A DNA stretch of 64,000 nucleotides. It comes from Cellulomonas xylanilytica (GTDB taxonomy: Bacteria; Actinomycetota; Actinomycetes; Actinomycetales; Cellulomonadaceae). The stretch is from contig NZ_BJUB01000004.1 in the NCBI RefSeq assembly GCF_007989805.1, positions 62,001 to 126,000 on the forward strand. The letters are read 5' to 3'. Below the pieces are notes generated by a model that ran no database searches, had not been told where the DNA came from, and worked only from the letters and a program-made list of their open reading frames with translations. The position numbers were made by a program, and so were the translations under genes. Positions 13,191 through 22,114 of the stretch are shown here, piece by piece. Positions within the stretch are counted from its first letter, which is position 1, and each line of letters begins with the position of its first letter.

Positions 13191-13475
13191 ATGCCTACCT
13201 ACGCCGTCCGCTACACCTACGACGAGCGCACCGACGTGCGCGACCAGCTCCGCCCCGAGCACCGCTCGTACCTGGCCGCCCTGGCCGAGCACGGCACGCT
13301 GCTCGGCTCCGGCCCGTTCACCGACGGCGACCCCGGTGCGCTGCTCGTCTTCCGCGCTGCGTCACCGGAGGTCGTCGACGCGCTCCTCGCGGACGACCCG
13401 TTCGTCCGCGAGGGCATCGTCGCGCACACCGACGTACGCGCCTGGGACGTCGTGCTCGGTCCCTGGAGCGCCTGA
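13191..13475 (+). CDS. YciI family protein
   Basis: 94 residues starting MPTYAVRYTYDERTDVRDQLRPEH. The small ferredoxin-like YciI fold is shown by the conserved HRSYLAALAEHGTLLGSGPFTDGDPGALLVFRA and the ADDPFVREGIV stretch, with the family's His-Asp pair plausibly in EHRSYL and ADDPF. An in-frame ATG nine bases upstream is also possible. I prefer the second because GGCAGG then lies at normal spacing. Function of single-domain YciI proteins is generally unknown. It diverges from the acyl-CoA dehydrogenase gene. Confidence 0.85.
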   Translation: MPTYAVRYTYDERTDVRDQLRPEHRSYLAALAEHGTLLGSGPFTDGDPGALLVFRAASPEVVDALLADDPFVREGIVAHTDVRAWDVVLGPWSA

Positions 13476-13479
13476 CGCG

Positions 13480-14487
13480 TCAGTCGGTCTGCTCGGTCGC
13501 CGTCACGCCGGCCCGCTCGTCACGTCGCACCTTGATGACGCTGGCGACCGCGGTCACGCCGAGGATCACGACGATCGCACCCAGGGACACGCCGATGGGG
13601 ATCTCCGGCGCCCACGGGACCGGCTCGCCACCGTTGATGAACGGCACCTCGTTCTCGTGCAGGGCGTGCAGCACGAGCTTGACCCCGATGAACCCGAGCA
13701 GGACCGCGAGGCCGATGTTCAGGTAGACCAGGCGCTTGAGCAGGTCGCCCAGCAGGAAGTACAGCTGGCGCAGCCCCATCAGCGCGAACAGGTTGGCCAT
13801 GAGCACGAGGTACGGCTCGCTGGTCAGCCCGAAGATCGCCGGGATCGAGTCGAACGCGAACAGCAGGTCCGTGGCGCCCAGGGCGACGAGGACCACGAAC
13901 ATCGGCGTGATCAGCCGGCGTCCGCCCTCGACGACCGTCAGCTTGACCCCGTGGTACTGCTGGGTGGCCGGCAGGAACCGCTGCACCAGGCGCAGGATCA
14001 GCGGCGGGTGGAACTCGTCGTCCTCCCCCGCCTCGCCCTCGCGGCCGACCTTCCAGGCCGTGTACACGAGGAACGCGCCGAACAGGTAGAACACCCAGCT
14101 GAACGCGTCGATGACCGCGGCGCCCGCCCAGATGAACAACCCGCGGAACACCAGCGCCAGGATGATCCCGATGAGCAGTGCCGTCTGCTGGTACGCCTTC
14201 GGCACCGCGAACTTGCTCATGATCAGCAGGAACACGAACAGGTTGTCGACCGAGAGCGAGTACTCCGTCAGCCACCCGGCGTAGAACTGGCCGGCGTACT
14301 CGGCGCCGTTGGTCAGCCAGATGCCGATGCCGAACGCCACCGCCAGACCGATGTAGAACGCGAGGTAGCGCACGCACTCGGCCGTGGACGGCACGTGCGG
14401 CCGGCGCGCCACGACGGCGACGTCGATGAGCAGGAGCGCGCCGGCCAGCCCGAGCGAGACCGCCCAGACGAGGGGATCGATGTCCAA
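13480..14487 (-). CDS. TerC/Alx family membrane protein (second copy)
   Basis: 335 residues with about nine hydrophobic segments. The acidic TerC signatures are present: LTEYSLSVDNLFVFLLIMSKF and ATDLLFAFDSIPAIFGLT, with membrane-embedded aspartates. Alx/TerC proteins export manganese and help load secreted metalloenzymes. The gene starts 10 bp after the stop of a close paralogue (14498-15508), so the two are co-transcribed tandem duplicates, and both probably depend on the riboswitch upstream of the first. The cytoplasmic loop differs from the paralogue (GREGEAGEDDEFHPP here), which may reflect different partners. Confidence 0.93.
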   Translation of the reverse strand: MDIDPLVWAVSLGLAGALLLIDVAVVARRPHVPSTAECVRYLAFYIGLAVAFGIGIWLTNGAEYAGQFYAGWLTEYSLSVDNLFVFLLIMSKFAVPKAYQQTALLIGIILALVFRGLFIWAGAAVIDAFSWVFYLFGAFLVYTAWKVGREGEAGEDDEFHPPLILRLVQRFLPATQQYHGVKLTVVEGGRRLITPMFVVLVALGATDLLFAFDSIPAIFGLTSEPYLVLMANLFALMGLRQLYFLLGDLLKRLVYLNIGLAVLLGFIGVKLVLHALHENEVPFINGGEPVPWAPEIPIGVSLGAIVVILGVTAVASVIKVRRDERAGVTATEQTD

Positions 14488-14497
14488 CGGGTGGTCC

Positions 14498-15508
14498 TCA
14501 GCTCTCGGTGGTGGTGGACGTGACGGTCGCGTCCTTGCGGGTCTTCAGCAGGCTCAGCACCGTCGCCACGGCAAGGGTGCCGAGGATGACGGTGAGCGAC
14601 AGCCAGATGGGGATCTCGGGCGCCCACTCGACGGGCTCGCCGTTGTTGACGAAGGGCAGCTCGTTCACGTGCAACGCGTGGAGCACCAGCTTGATGCCGA
14701 TGAACCCGAGGATCACGGCGAGACCCTGCGACAGGTAGATGAGCCGCTCCAGCAGGCCGCCGATGAGGAAGTACAGCTGGCGCAGCCCGAGCAGCGCGAA
14801 CGCGTTGGCGGTGAAGACGATGTACGGCTCCTCGGTCAGGCCGTAGATCGCCGGGATCGAGTCGAGCGCGAACAGGATGTCCGTCGACCCGATGGCGACC
14901 ATGACGACGAGCATCGGGGTGAGGAACCGCTTGCCGTCGATCTTCACCGTCAGCCGGTCACCGTGGTACTCGTCCGTCGTCGGCAGCACCCGCTTGAGCA
15001 TGCGGACCGCGATGCCGTCCGGCCGCTCCTCGGTGTCGAGGTGGTCGGGGTCGTGGTGCTCCCGCGCCAGCTTGACGGCCGTGTAGACCAGGAACAGACC
15101 GAAGATGTAGAAGACCCACGAGAACTGCTCGATCGCCGCCGCGCCGGCCAGGATGAAGACGGTCCGCAGGATCAGCGCGATGACCACGCCGACCAGCAGC
15201 ACCTTCTGCTGGTACTCCCTCGGCACCGCGAACTTGGTCATGATGATGAGGAACACGAACAGGTTGTCGACCGAGAGGCTCTTCTCGGTGACGTACCCGG
15301 CGAAGTACTCGGTGCCGGGGCCCCAGCCCCAGACCATGCCCACCACCACGCCGAACACCAGGGCGAGCGCGATGTAGAAGATCGACCAGCGCGCCGACTC
15401 CTGGAAGCTCGGGGCGTGCGGGGTGCGCACGTGCGCGAAGAAGTCGAAGAAGATCAGTCCGACGACGAATACCGCCGTCGCTGCCCAGACCCAGCCGGAC
15501 ACGTCCAT
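14498..15508 (-). CDS. TerC/Alx family membrane protein (first copy)
   Basis: 336 residues (MDVSGWVWAATAVFVVGLIFFDFF). It has VTEKSLSVDNLFVFLIIMTKF and STDILFALDSIPAIYGLTEEP, matching the family and the neighbour copy almost motif for motif. The ATG at 15508 is preceded by GGAGG at normal spacing. The leader from about 15649 to 15509 contains a yybP-ykoY-type manganese riboswitch. That element is characteristic of alx/terC-type manganese exporters and supports the assignment as an Mn(II) efflux protein rather than a tellurite-resistance protein. Confidence 0.95.
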   Translation of the reverse strand: MDVSGWVWAATAVFVVGLIFFDFFAHVRTPHAPSFQESARWSIFYIALALVFGVVVGMVWGWGPGTEYFAGYVTEKSLSVDNLFVFLIIMTKFAVPREYQQKVLLVGVVIALILRTVFILAGAAAIEQFSWVFYIFGLFLVYTAVKLAREHHDPDHLDTEERPDGIAVRMLKRVLPTTDEYHGDRLTVKIDGKRFLTPMLVVMVAIGSTDILFALDSIPAIYGLTEEPYIVFTANAFALLGLRQLYFLIGGLLERLIYLSQGLAVILGFIGIKLVLHALHVNELPFVNNGEPVEWAPEIPIWLSLTVILGTLAVATVLSLLKTRKDATVTSTTTES

Positions 15509-15543
15509 GCAGAAACCTCCGGTACGAGATGTGCTTCGGTACC

Positions 15544-15649
15544 GAAGGTCTCCCCCGCCCGCCGGTCAGTGGCTGCGGACCGATCCCACCGGGCACCGCA
15601 CTAGCGGGTCCGTGATGACGACAGGATCGTGACTGGGGTACTCCCCTTC
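15544..15649 (-). ncRNA. yybP-ykoY manganese riboswitch
   Basis: Read on the minus strand, the leader begins GAAGGGGAGTA (15649-15639) and ends GACCTTC (15550-15544), which are the two most conserved blocks of the yybP-ykoY aptamer. GAAGG pairs with CCTTC to close the P1 helix, with GC-rich arms in between. It lies directly upstream of two TerC/Alx genes, the usual partners. The 3' P1 strand also belongs to a palindrome CTTCGGTACCGAAG (15534-15547) that would compete with P1, and the GTACC just before the GGAGG ribosome site could pair with it. I infer a switch acting on translation or termination. Confidence 0.88.
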
Positions 15650-15710
15650 AACGCGCGCAAGCATAAAGCACGCATGTGTCAGCCTCGTGTCGTGTCCACA
15701 GCACGATGCC

Positions 15711-17816
15711 TCACGCCGTGGCGGCCTGCATCTGCCGGAGCTCCTTCTTCATGCCCGAGATCTCGTCGCGCAGCCGGGCCGCCAGCTCGAACTGCAGCTC
15801 CCCGGCCGCCGCGTGCATCTGGTCCGACAGCTGCTGGATGAGGTCCGCCAGCTCGCCCGCGGCGGCACCGGTGAGCCGGGTGCGCTCGTCCCGGGGTGCA
15901 CCCTTGGAGCCGAACCCGGGCACGGGCGCCTTCCCGCGGCTGCTCTGCCGACCGGCTCCGCCGAGCAGCTCGGCGGTGTCGGCGTCCTCGCGGGCCAGCA
16001 GGTCGGTGATGTCGCCGATCTTCTTGCGCAGCGGGGTCGGGTCGATCCCGTTCTCGAGGTTGTACGCCACCTGCTTCTCGCGGCGGCGGGCGGTCTCCTC
16101 GATCGCCTGCGCCATCCCGTCCGTGATCCGGTCCGCGTACATGTGCACCTGGCCGGACACGTTGCGGGCGGCGCGCCCGATCGTCTGGATGAGCGAGCGG
16201 CCCGACCGCAGGAACCCCTCCTTGTCGGCGTCGAGGATGGCGACCAGCGACACCTCCGGCAGGTCCAGGCCCTCGCGCAGCAGGTTGATGCCGACCAGGA
16301 CGTCGTACTCCCCCATCCGCAGCTCGCGCAGGAGCTCCACGCGGCGCAGCGTGTCCACCTCGGAGTGCAGGTAGCGGACCCGGACACCCTTCTCCAGGAA
16401 GTAGTCCGTCAGGTCCTCGGCCATCTTCTTGGTGAGGGTGGTGACGAGCACGCGCTCGTCCTTCTCCACGCGGTCGTGGATCTCCCCCAGCAGGTCGTCG
16501 ATCTGGCCGGTGGTCGGCTTCACCACGACCTCGGGGTCGACGAGGCCGGTCGGCCGGATGATCTGCTCGACGACACCGTCCGAGATGGACAGCTCGTAGT
16601 TGCCGGGCGTGGCCGACAGGTAGACGGTCTGGCCGATCCGCTCGACGAACTCCTCCCAGCGCAGCGGCCGGTTGTCGGTCGCGCTCGGCAGGCGGAAGCC
16701 GTGGTCCACCAGCGCGCGCTTGCGCGACATGTCGCCCTCGAACATCGCCCCGATCTGCGGCACGGTCACGTGCGACTCGTCGATGACGAGCAGGAAGTCC
16801 TCGGGGAAGTAGTCGATGAGCGTGTTCGGTGCCGTGCCGGCGCTGCGGCCGTCGATGTGCCGCGAGTAGTTCTCGATGCCGGAGCACGAACCGATCTGGC
16901 GCATCATCTCGATGTCGTACGTCGTGCGCATGCGCAGGCGCTGGGCCTCGAGCAGCTTGTTCTGCCGCTCGAGCTCCGCCAGGCGGTCCTCCAGCTCCAG
17001 CTCGATGCCGGTGATCGCCCGCTCCATGCGCTCCGGACCGGCGACGTAGTGCGTGGCCGGGAAGATGTGCATCTGCTGCTCGGAGTGCACCACGTCGCCC
17101 GTCAGCGGGTGCAGCGTGGCGATCGCCTCGATCTCGTCGCCGAAGAACTCGATCCGGATGGCCAGCTCCTCGTACACCGGGATGATCTCGACGGTGTCCC
17201 CCCGCACGCGGAACGTGCCGCGCGTGAACGCCATGTCGTTGCGGGTGTACTGCATGGTGACGAACTTGCGCAGCAGCTGGTCGCGGTCGACCTGGTCGCC
17301 GACCGACAGCGTCACCATGCGGTCGACGTACTCCTGCGGCGTCCCCAGGCCGTAGATGCAGCTGACGGACGCGACGACGATCACGTCGCGACGCGTCAGC
17401 AGCGAGCTCGTGGCCGAGTGCCGCAGCCGCTCGACCTCGTCGTTGATCGAGGAGTCCTTCTCGATGTAGGTGTCCGTCTGCGCGATGTACGCCTCGGGCT
17501 GGTAGTAGTCGTAGTACGACACGAAGTACTCGACGGCGTTGTTGGGCAGCAGCTCCCGGAACTCCGTGGCCAGCTGCGCGGCGAGCGTCTTGTTCGGTGC
17601 CATGACGAGGGTCGGTCGCTGCACCTGCTCGATGAGCCAGGCCGTCGTCGCGGACTTGCCGGTACCCGTGGCGCCGAGCAGGACGACGTCCTTCTCCCCC
17701 GCCTGGATCCGCGCCGTCAGCTCCTTGATCGCCTTGGGCTGGTCACCCGACGGCGTGTACTCGGAGATCACCTCGAAGGGTGCGACGGTCCGCTGGAGAT
17801 CGGTGACAGGACGCAT
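15711..17816 (-). CDS. uvrB: Excinuclease ABC subunit B
   Basis: 701 residues ([20 protein letters not shown]). Helicase-like domain 1 carries Walker [17 protein letters not shown]. The beta-hairpin that clamps DNA is [15 protein letters not shown]. Motif II is VIDESHVT and domain 3 shows [20 protein letters not shown] and [13 protein letters not shown] motif near the C-terminus ([12 protein letters not shown]) binds UvrC. UvrB verifies the lesion delivered by UvrA and recruits UvrC. It is followed by pcp, coaE and rpsA on the same strand, as in related actinobacteria. Confidence 0.98.
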   Translation of the reverse strand: MRPVTDLQRTVAPFEVISEYTPSGDQPKAIKELTARIQAGEKDVVLLGATGTGKSATTAWLIEQVQRPTLVMAPNKTLAAQLATEFRELLPNNAVEYFVSYYDYYQPEAYIAQTDTYIEKDSSINDEVERLRHSATSSLLTRRDVIVVASVSCIYGLGTPQEYVDRMVTLSVGDQVDRDQLLRKFVTMQYTRNDMAFTRGTFRVRGDTVEIIPVYEELAIRIEFFGDEIEAIATLHPLTGDVVHSEQQMHIFPATHYVAGPERMERAITGIELELEDRLAELERQNKLLEAQRLRMRTTYDIEMMRQIGSCSGIENYSRHIDGRSAGTAPNTLIDYFPEDFLLVIDESHVTVPQIGAMFEGDMSRKRALVDHGFRLPSATDNRPLRWEEFVERIGQTVYLSATPGNYELSISDGVVEQIIRPTGLVDPEVVVKPTTGQIDDLLGEIHDRVEKDERVLVTTLTKKMAEDLTDYFLEKGVRVRYLHSEVDTLRRVELLRELRMGEYDVLVGINLLREGLDLPEVSLVAILDADKEGFLRSGRSLIQTIGRAARNVSGQVHMYADRITDGMAQAIEETARRREKQVAYNLENGIDPTPLRKKIGDITDLLAREDADTAELLGGAGRQSSRGKAPVPGFGSKGAPRDERTRLTGAAAGELADLIQQLSDQMHAAAGELQFELAARLRDEISGMKKELRQMQAATA

Positions 17817-17852
17817 GCCACAACCGTACGTGGCACCACCGACACGCGGGGA

Positions 17853-18491
17853 TCAGGCGAGGGTGCCCGCGGACTCGCGCAGGTCGGTGCTCGTCGACAG
17901 TGCGGCGCGCAGGACGGCGTCGAGGGCCGTCGCGGCCTCGTCCACGTCCATCGCCGGCGCGCCGGCCTCGACCTGCGCGGGTGTGCGGGGCACGTGCACG
18001 AACCCGCTGCGGACCTCCGGCCGCGCGGCGAGCAGGTGCTGCAGGGCGTAGAACGTGGCGTTGCACACGTACAGGCCGGCGGTGTTGGACACCTCGACCG
18101 GCACCCCCGCACCTCGCACCGCCGCGGCGCAGGCCTTGACGGGGAGCGTCGAGAAGAACGCCGCGGGTGCGCCCGCGATGACCGGGACGTCCACCGGAGC
18201 CGAGCCGTCGGCGTCCGGGATACGGGCGTCGATCACGTTGACCGCGACGCGCTCGACACCGACCGCTGCGCGGCCACCCGCCTCGCCGACGCCCACGACC
18301 AGGTCGGGCTCGACCTCGGCGACCGCGACCCGGAGCTGCTGACGCGCTCCACGGAAGGACACCGGCAGCTCACGGACGACCAGCTCGGCCGGACCCGTCC
18401 AGCGTGAGACCAGCTGCTGCACCGCCAGGGACGACGCGTTGACGGCCTGCCCGTCGAACGGTCCGAACGCCGTGAGCAGGACTCGCGTCAC
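17853..18491 (-). CDS. pcp: Pyroglutamyl-peptidase I (peptidase C15)
   Basis: 212 residues from a GTG at 18491 (VTRVLLTAFGPFDGQAVNAS). The opening LLTAFGPF, the GVGEAGGRAAVGVERVAVN stretch with the catalytic Glu, the nucleophile region VSNTAGLYVCNATFYAL (Cys in YVCN) and GFVHVP with the catalytic His give the full C15 triad. The enzyme removes N-terminal pyroglutamate from peptides. The GTG overlaps the coaE stop by four bases, implying translational coupling. Frames further upstream are antisense or out-of-frame to coaE and were ignored. Confidence 0.93.
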   Translation of the reverse strand: MTRVLLTAFGPFDGQAVNASSLAVQQLVSRWTGPAELVVRELPVSFRGARQQLRVAVAEVEPDLVVGVGEAGGRAAVGVERVAVNVIDARIPDADGSAPVDVPVIAGAPAAFFSTLPVKACAAAVRGAGVPVEVSNTAGLYVCNATFYALQHLLAARPEVRSGFVHVPRTPAQVEAGAPAMDVDEAATALDAVLRAALSTSTDLRESAGTLA

Positions 18492-19117
18492 GGTGTCTCG
18501 GCCGCGAGCTCGTCGGCCCGCTCGACAGCGAGCCGGTCCCAGAGGGCGTCGACCTGGGCACGCAGGTCCTCGTCGCTGCCCGTGCCGTCGAGCACGACGT
18601 CCGCGACGGCCAGCCGCTCGTCGTCGCTCGCCTGGGCGGCCACCCGGGCCTCCGCCTCGACCCGGTCCATGCCCCGCAGGCGGACGAGTCGCTCGACCCG
18701 GAGCACCGCAGGGGTGTGCACGACGACGAGCACGTGGAACGCGTCCGCCTGGCCGGTCTCGACCAGCAGCGGGATGTCGTGCACCACCACGGCGCCGTGG
18801 TCGGTCACGGCCGCCGCGGCCTCGCGCTCGGCGGAGAGCCGGCGCACGATCGGGTGGACGATCGCGTCGAGCCGTGCGCGCGCCGCCGGGTCGGAGAACA
18901 CGATCGACGCGAGTGCTGCGCGGTCCAGGGTCCCGTCGCCAGCCAGCACGGTCGAACCGAACTCCTCCGCCACCGCGTCGAGCCCCGCGGACCCGGCCGC
19001 CACCGCCTCTCGTGCAAGGACGTCGGAGTCGATCACCACCGCCCCGAGCTCCGCCAGTCGCCGTGCCGCGACGGACTTGCCGGCCGCGATCCCGCCTGTC
19101 AGACCGATGCGTTGCAT
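18488..19117 (-). CDS. coaE: Dephospho-CoA kinase
   Basis: 209 residues from the ATG at 19117 (MQRIGLTGGIAAGKSVAARRL). The P-loop GGIAAGKS is at the very N-terminus, followed by GAVVIDSDVLAREAV, VHPIVRR and VVHDIPLLVETG, the standard CoaE motifs. It catalyses the last step of coenzyme A synthesis, phosphorylating the 3'-OH of dephospho-CoA. An ATG 33 bases upstream exists but adds residues outside the family. The gene follows rpsA, as in Mycobacterium, but a strong hairpin separates the two. Confidence 0.96.
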   Translation of the reverse strand: MQRIGLTGGIAAGKSVAARRLAELGAVVIDSDVLAREAVAAGSAGLDAVAEEFGSTVLAGDGTLDRAALASIVFSDPAARARLDAIVHPIVRRLSAEREAAAAVTDHGAVVVHDIPLLVETGQADAFHVLVVVHTPAVLRVERLVRLRGMDRVEAEARVAAQASDDERLAVADVVLDGTGSDEDLRAQVDALWDRLAVERADELAAETP

Positions 19118-19166
19118 CCGCCCATCCTGCCCTGCTTCCCCGCCGGGCACACAGCCCGGGGACGCC

Positions 19167-19200
19167 GATGGCCGGCCACCTCGGAAGGTGACCGGCCATC
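19167..19200 (-). terminator. Rho-independent-type hairpin after rpsA
   Basis: GATGGCCGGCCACCT and AGGTGACCGGCCATC form near-perfect arms around a short loop, 13 bases beyond the rpsA stop. There is no long T run, which is common for terminators in high-GC actinobacteria. It would separate rpsA from coaE. Confidence 0.75.
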
Positions 19201-19212
19201 GAGCGGGTGGGT

Positions 19213-20718
19213 TCAGTTACCCGTGAGCTTCTCGCGCAGAGCGGCGAGCGCCTCGTCGGACGCGAGCGTGCCCGCGGCCTCCTCGGTGGACGACGAGTAC
19301 GACGACGGCACGGGGCCGGCCGACGAGCTCGACGACGAGGACGAGGCCGTTGCACCCTCGGCGGCGCCGCTGGCGGCCTCCGCGTCGGCCTTCGCGGCGT
19401 CGGCGACCTGCTTGCGGTGCGCCTCCCAGCGCTCGTGGGCCTGCGCGTACTGCGCCTCCCACACCTCGCGCTGCGCCTCGAAGCCCTCGAGCCACTCGTT
19501 CGTGGCCGGGTCGAAGCCCTCGGGGTACTTGTAGTTGCCGGCCTCGTCGTACTCGGCCGCCATGCCGTACAGCGCGGGGTCGAAGTCCTCGCTGGCCGGG
19601 TCGAAGCCCTCGTTCGCCTGCTTGAGCGACAGCGAGATGCGGCGACGCTCCAGGTCGATGTCGATGACCTTGACGAACACGTCGTCGCCGACCTGGACGA
19701 CCTGCTCCGGGATCTCGACGTGGCGCACGGCCAGCTCCGAGATGTGGACCAGGCCCTCGATGCCGTCCTCGACGCGCACGAACGCACCGAACGGGACCAG
19801 CTTGGTGACCTTGCCGGGCACGACCTGGCCGATGGCGTGCGTGCGGGCGAAGGCCTGCCACGGGTCCTCCTGCGTCGCCTTCAGCGACAGGGAGACACGC
19901 TCGCGGTCGAAGTCGACGTCGAGAACCTCGACGGTGACCTCCTGGCCGACCTCGACGACCTCGGACGGGTGGTCGATGTGCTTCCAGGACAGCTCGGAGA
20001 CGTGCACGAGCCCGTCCACGCCACCCAGGTCCACGAACGCACCGAAGTTGACGATCGAGGACACGACACCGGGGCGGACCTGGCCCTTCTGCAGCGTCTG
20101 CAGGAAGGTGGAGCGCACCTCGGACTGCGTCTGCTCGAGCCAGGCACGGCGCGATAGGACCACGTTGTTGCGGTTCTTGTCGAGCTCGATGATCTTGGCC
20201 TCGATCTCCTTGCCGACGTACGGCTGGAGGTCGCGGACACGACGCATCTCCACCAGCGACGCGGGCAGGAAGCCGCGCAGCCCGATGTCGAGGATGAGGC
20301 CGCCCTTGACGACCTCGATGACGGTGCCGGTGACGACGCCGTCCTCTTCCTTGATCTTCTCGATCGTGCCCCAGGCGCGCTCGTACTGTGCGCGCTTCTT
20401 GGACAGGATCAGCCGGCCTTCCTTGTCCTCCTTCTGGAGGACGAGGGCCTCGACTGCGTCGCCGACCTTGACGACCTCACCGGGGTCCACGTCGTGCTTG
20501 ATGGACAGCTCACGGGAGGGGATGACGCCCTCGGTCTTGTAACCGATGTCGAGCAGGACCTCGTCGCGGTCGACCTTGACGATGGTGCCCTCGACGATGT
20601 CGCCATCGTTGAAGTACTTGATGGTGGCGTCGATCGCGGCGAGGAAGTCCTCGGCCGAGCCGATGTCGTTGATCGCGACCTGCGGGGTGGCGGGCTTCGC
20701 GGGGGTGGTGATGCTCAT
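19213..20718 (-). CDS. rpsA: Ribosomal protein S1
   Basis: 501 residues (MSITTPAKPATPQVAINDIG). Four S1 RNA-binding domains follow one another: GDIVEGTIVKVDRDEVLLDIG, GVVTGTVIEVVKGGLILDIG, GQVRPGVVSSIVNFGAFVDLG and GQVVPGKVTKLVPFGAFVRVE. The C-terminal tail is Ser/Ala-rich with a long serine run and is probably disordered. S1 has fewer domains here than the six of E. coli, as usual in actinobacteria. Related proteins are also discussed as trans-translation partners. The ATG at 20718 is the only start that gives the typical N-terminus. Confidence 0.97.
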   Translation of the reverse strand: MSITTPAKPATPQVAINDIGSAEDFLAAIDATIKYFNDGDIVEGTIVKVDRDEVLLDIGYKTEGVIPSRELSIKHDVDPGEVVKVGDAVEALVLQKEDKEGRLILSKKRAQYERAWGTIEKIKEEDGVVTGTVIEVVKGGLILDIGLRGFLPASLVEMRRVRDLQPYVGKEIEAKIIELDKNRNNVVLSRRAWLEQTQSEVRSTFLQTLQKGQVRPGVVSSIVNFGAFVDLGGVDGLVHVSELSWKHIDHPSEVVEVGQEVTVEVLDVDFDRERVSLSLKATQEDPWQAFARTHAIGQVVPGKVTKLVPFGAFVRVEDGIEGLVHISELAVRHVEIPEQVVQVGDDVFVKVIDIDLERRRISLSLKQANEGFDPASEDFDPALYGMAAEYDEAGNYKYPEGFDPATNEWLEGFEAQREVWEAQYAQAHERWEAHRKQVADAAKADAEAASGAAEGATASSSSSSSSAGPVPSSYSSSTEEAAGTLASDEALAALREKLTGN

Positions 20719-20984
20719 GTAGGGATGGGCTCCGATGCGGACAGGGAAGTTGAAGGACTGAACGTTCGTGCCGGCGGCACGGTGACATGCGTGATGGTGA
20801 CCACGAGCTGGTGGGACGGCCTCCGGCTCCCGCGGAGGAGAGCCATGCACGAGCAAGCACGAGCAGTGCATTCGAGGATCGCCGCCGCATCAAGGCGCGC
20901 GGCACCGCCGTCTACCCTATCGGGGCCACGATGGGCAGGTCAAAGCCGTTCACGCGGTCGATCAGCAGTCGGCGAGGACGACGG
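20719..20984. other. Intergenic leader between rpsA and the phosphofructokinase gene
   Basis: 266 bases with no credible gene. It must hold the rpsA promoter and a 5' leader, since both neighbours run on the minus strand and pfkA ends at 20985. S1 often represses its own translation through the leader, but I see no defined structure that proves this here. Confidence 0.5.
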
Positions 20985-22010
20985 TCACGCCAGGGCCCGC
21001 GCCACGGAGAGCAGCTCGTCCGGGACGTACTTGACCTTGCCGGCCACCTCGCTGAGCGGCACCATCTCCACGCGCTCGCCGCGCAGCGCCGTCATGACGT
21101 CCGACTGCCCGCCGCTGGCCGCGTCGATGGCCGCCACCCCGAACCGCGAGCCGAGGATGCGGTCGACGGGCGTCGGGATGCCGCCGCGCTGCACGTGCCC
21201 CAGCACCACCACGCGGGTGTCGAACCCCGTGCGCCTCTCGATCTCGGCCTTGAGCCGCTCGCCGATCGCTCCCGCGACGATGTCCCCGAACTTCCCGACC
21301 GGCGTCTCGTAGTGCATCGACGTGCCCTCGGCGGGGACGGCGCCCTCGGCGACGACGATGATGGAGAAGCTGGCGTGGGCGCGGTGCCGGTGCTTGAGGA
21401 ACCGCTCGATCTTGTCGATGTCGAACGGCGCCTCGGGGACGAGCACGAGCTCCGCTCCGCCGGCGATGCCGGACGTCGCGGCGATCCACCCCGCGTGCCG
21501 GCCCATGACCTCGACGATCATCACGCGGTTGTGGCTCTCGGCGGTGGTGTGGATGCGGTCGATGGCCTCGGTCGCGATGGTCACCGCCGTGTCGAACCCG
21601 ATGGACTGGTCCGTGCCCCAGACGTCGTTGTCGATGGTCTTGGGGATGGCCACGATCCGCACGCCGGCCTCCGCGACCTTGCTGGCGGCGTGCAGCGTGC
21701 CGTCGCCGCCGATGCAGATGAGGGCCTCGATCCGCTCCGACTCGAGCGTCGACAGGACGGCGTCGAGGCCGCCGTCGGAGGCGTGCGGGTGGTACCGCGC
21801 AGTCCCGAGCAGGGTCCCGCCGACGGCCAGCTGGTTGCGGATGTGCTGGCGGGTCAGCGGCAGGCTGAACCCGTCGACCACGCCGCGCCACCCGTTGCGG
21901 AACCCGATGATCGTGTGCCCGTACTCGCCCTCGCCGCGCTTGACGACGGCGCGGATCGCGGCGTTCAGGCCGGGGACGTCGCCGCCGCCCGTGAGCAGAC
22001 CGACTCGCAC
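20985..22010 (-). CDS. pfkA: 6-phosphofructokinase
   Basis: 341 residues from a GTG at 22010 with GGAG at correct spacing (VRVGLLTGGGDVPGLNAAIR). Active-site motifs are GGDGTLHAASKV, IPKTIDNDVWGTDQSIGFDTA and VEVMGRHAGWIAA. The donor-site pair is Gly in GGDG (as in ATP enzymes) and Lys in PKTIDND (as in PPi enzymes), a combination known from the actinobacterial group of ATP-dependent enzymes. It phosphorylates fructose-6-phosphate in glycolysis. I infer ATP as donor, but the family includes both types. Confidence 0.93.
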   Translation of the reverse strand: MRVGLLTGGGDVPGLNAAIRAVVKRGEGEYGHTIIGFRNGWRGVVDGFSLPLTRQHIRNQLAVGGTLLGTARYHPHASDGGLDAVLSTLESERIEALICIGGDGTLHAASKVAEAGVRIVAIPKTIDNDVWGTDQSIGFDTAVTIATEAIDRIHTTAESHNRVMIVEVMGRHAGWIAATSGIAGGAELVLVPEAPFDIDKIERFLKHRHRAHASFSIIVVAEGAVPAEGTSMHYETPVGKFGDIVAGAIGERLKAEIERRTGFDTRVVVLGHVQRGGIPTPVDRILGSRFGVAAIDAASGGQSDVMTALRGERVEMVPLSEVAGKVKYVPDELLSVARALA

Positions 22011-22114
22011 GCTGCACTCCTTGATCGCGGTGACTGGGATCGGAGCGCGTCGTCGGGCCGCCGGAGGGACAGCGTATCGGCGTGCACCGGGCGCGGGAGG
22101 GGACACTGGTCCCC

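Noticed and set aside
13480-15508. Tellurite-resistance operon
   Set aside because: TerC homologues alone, without terZABDEF and under a manganese riboswitch, point to Mn export instead.
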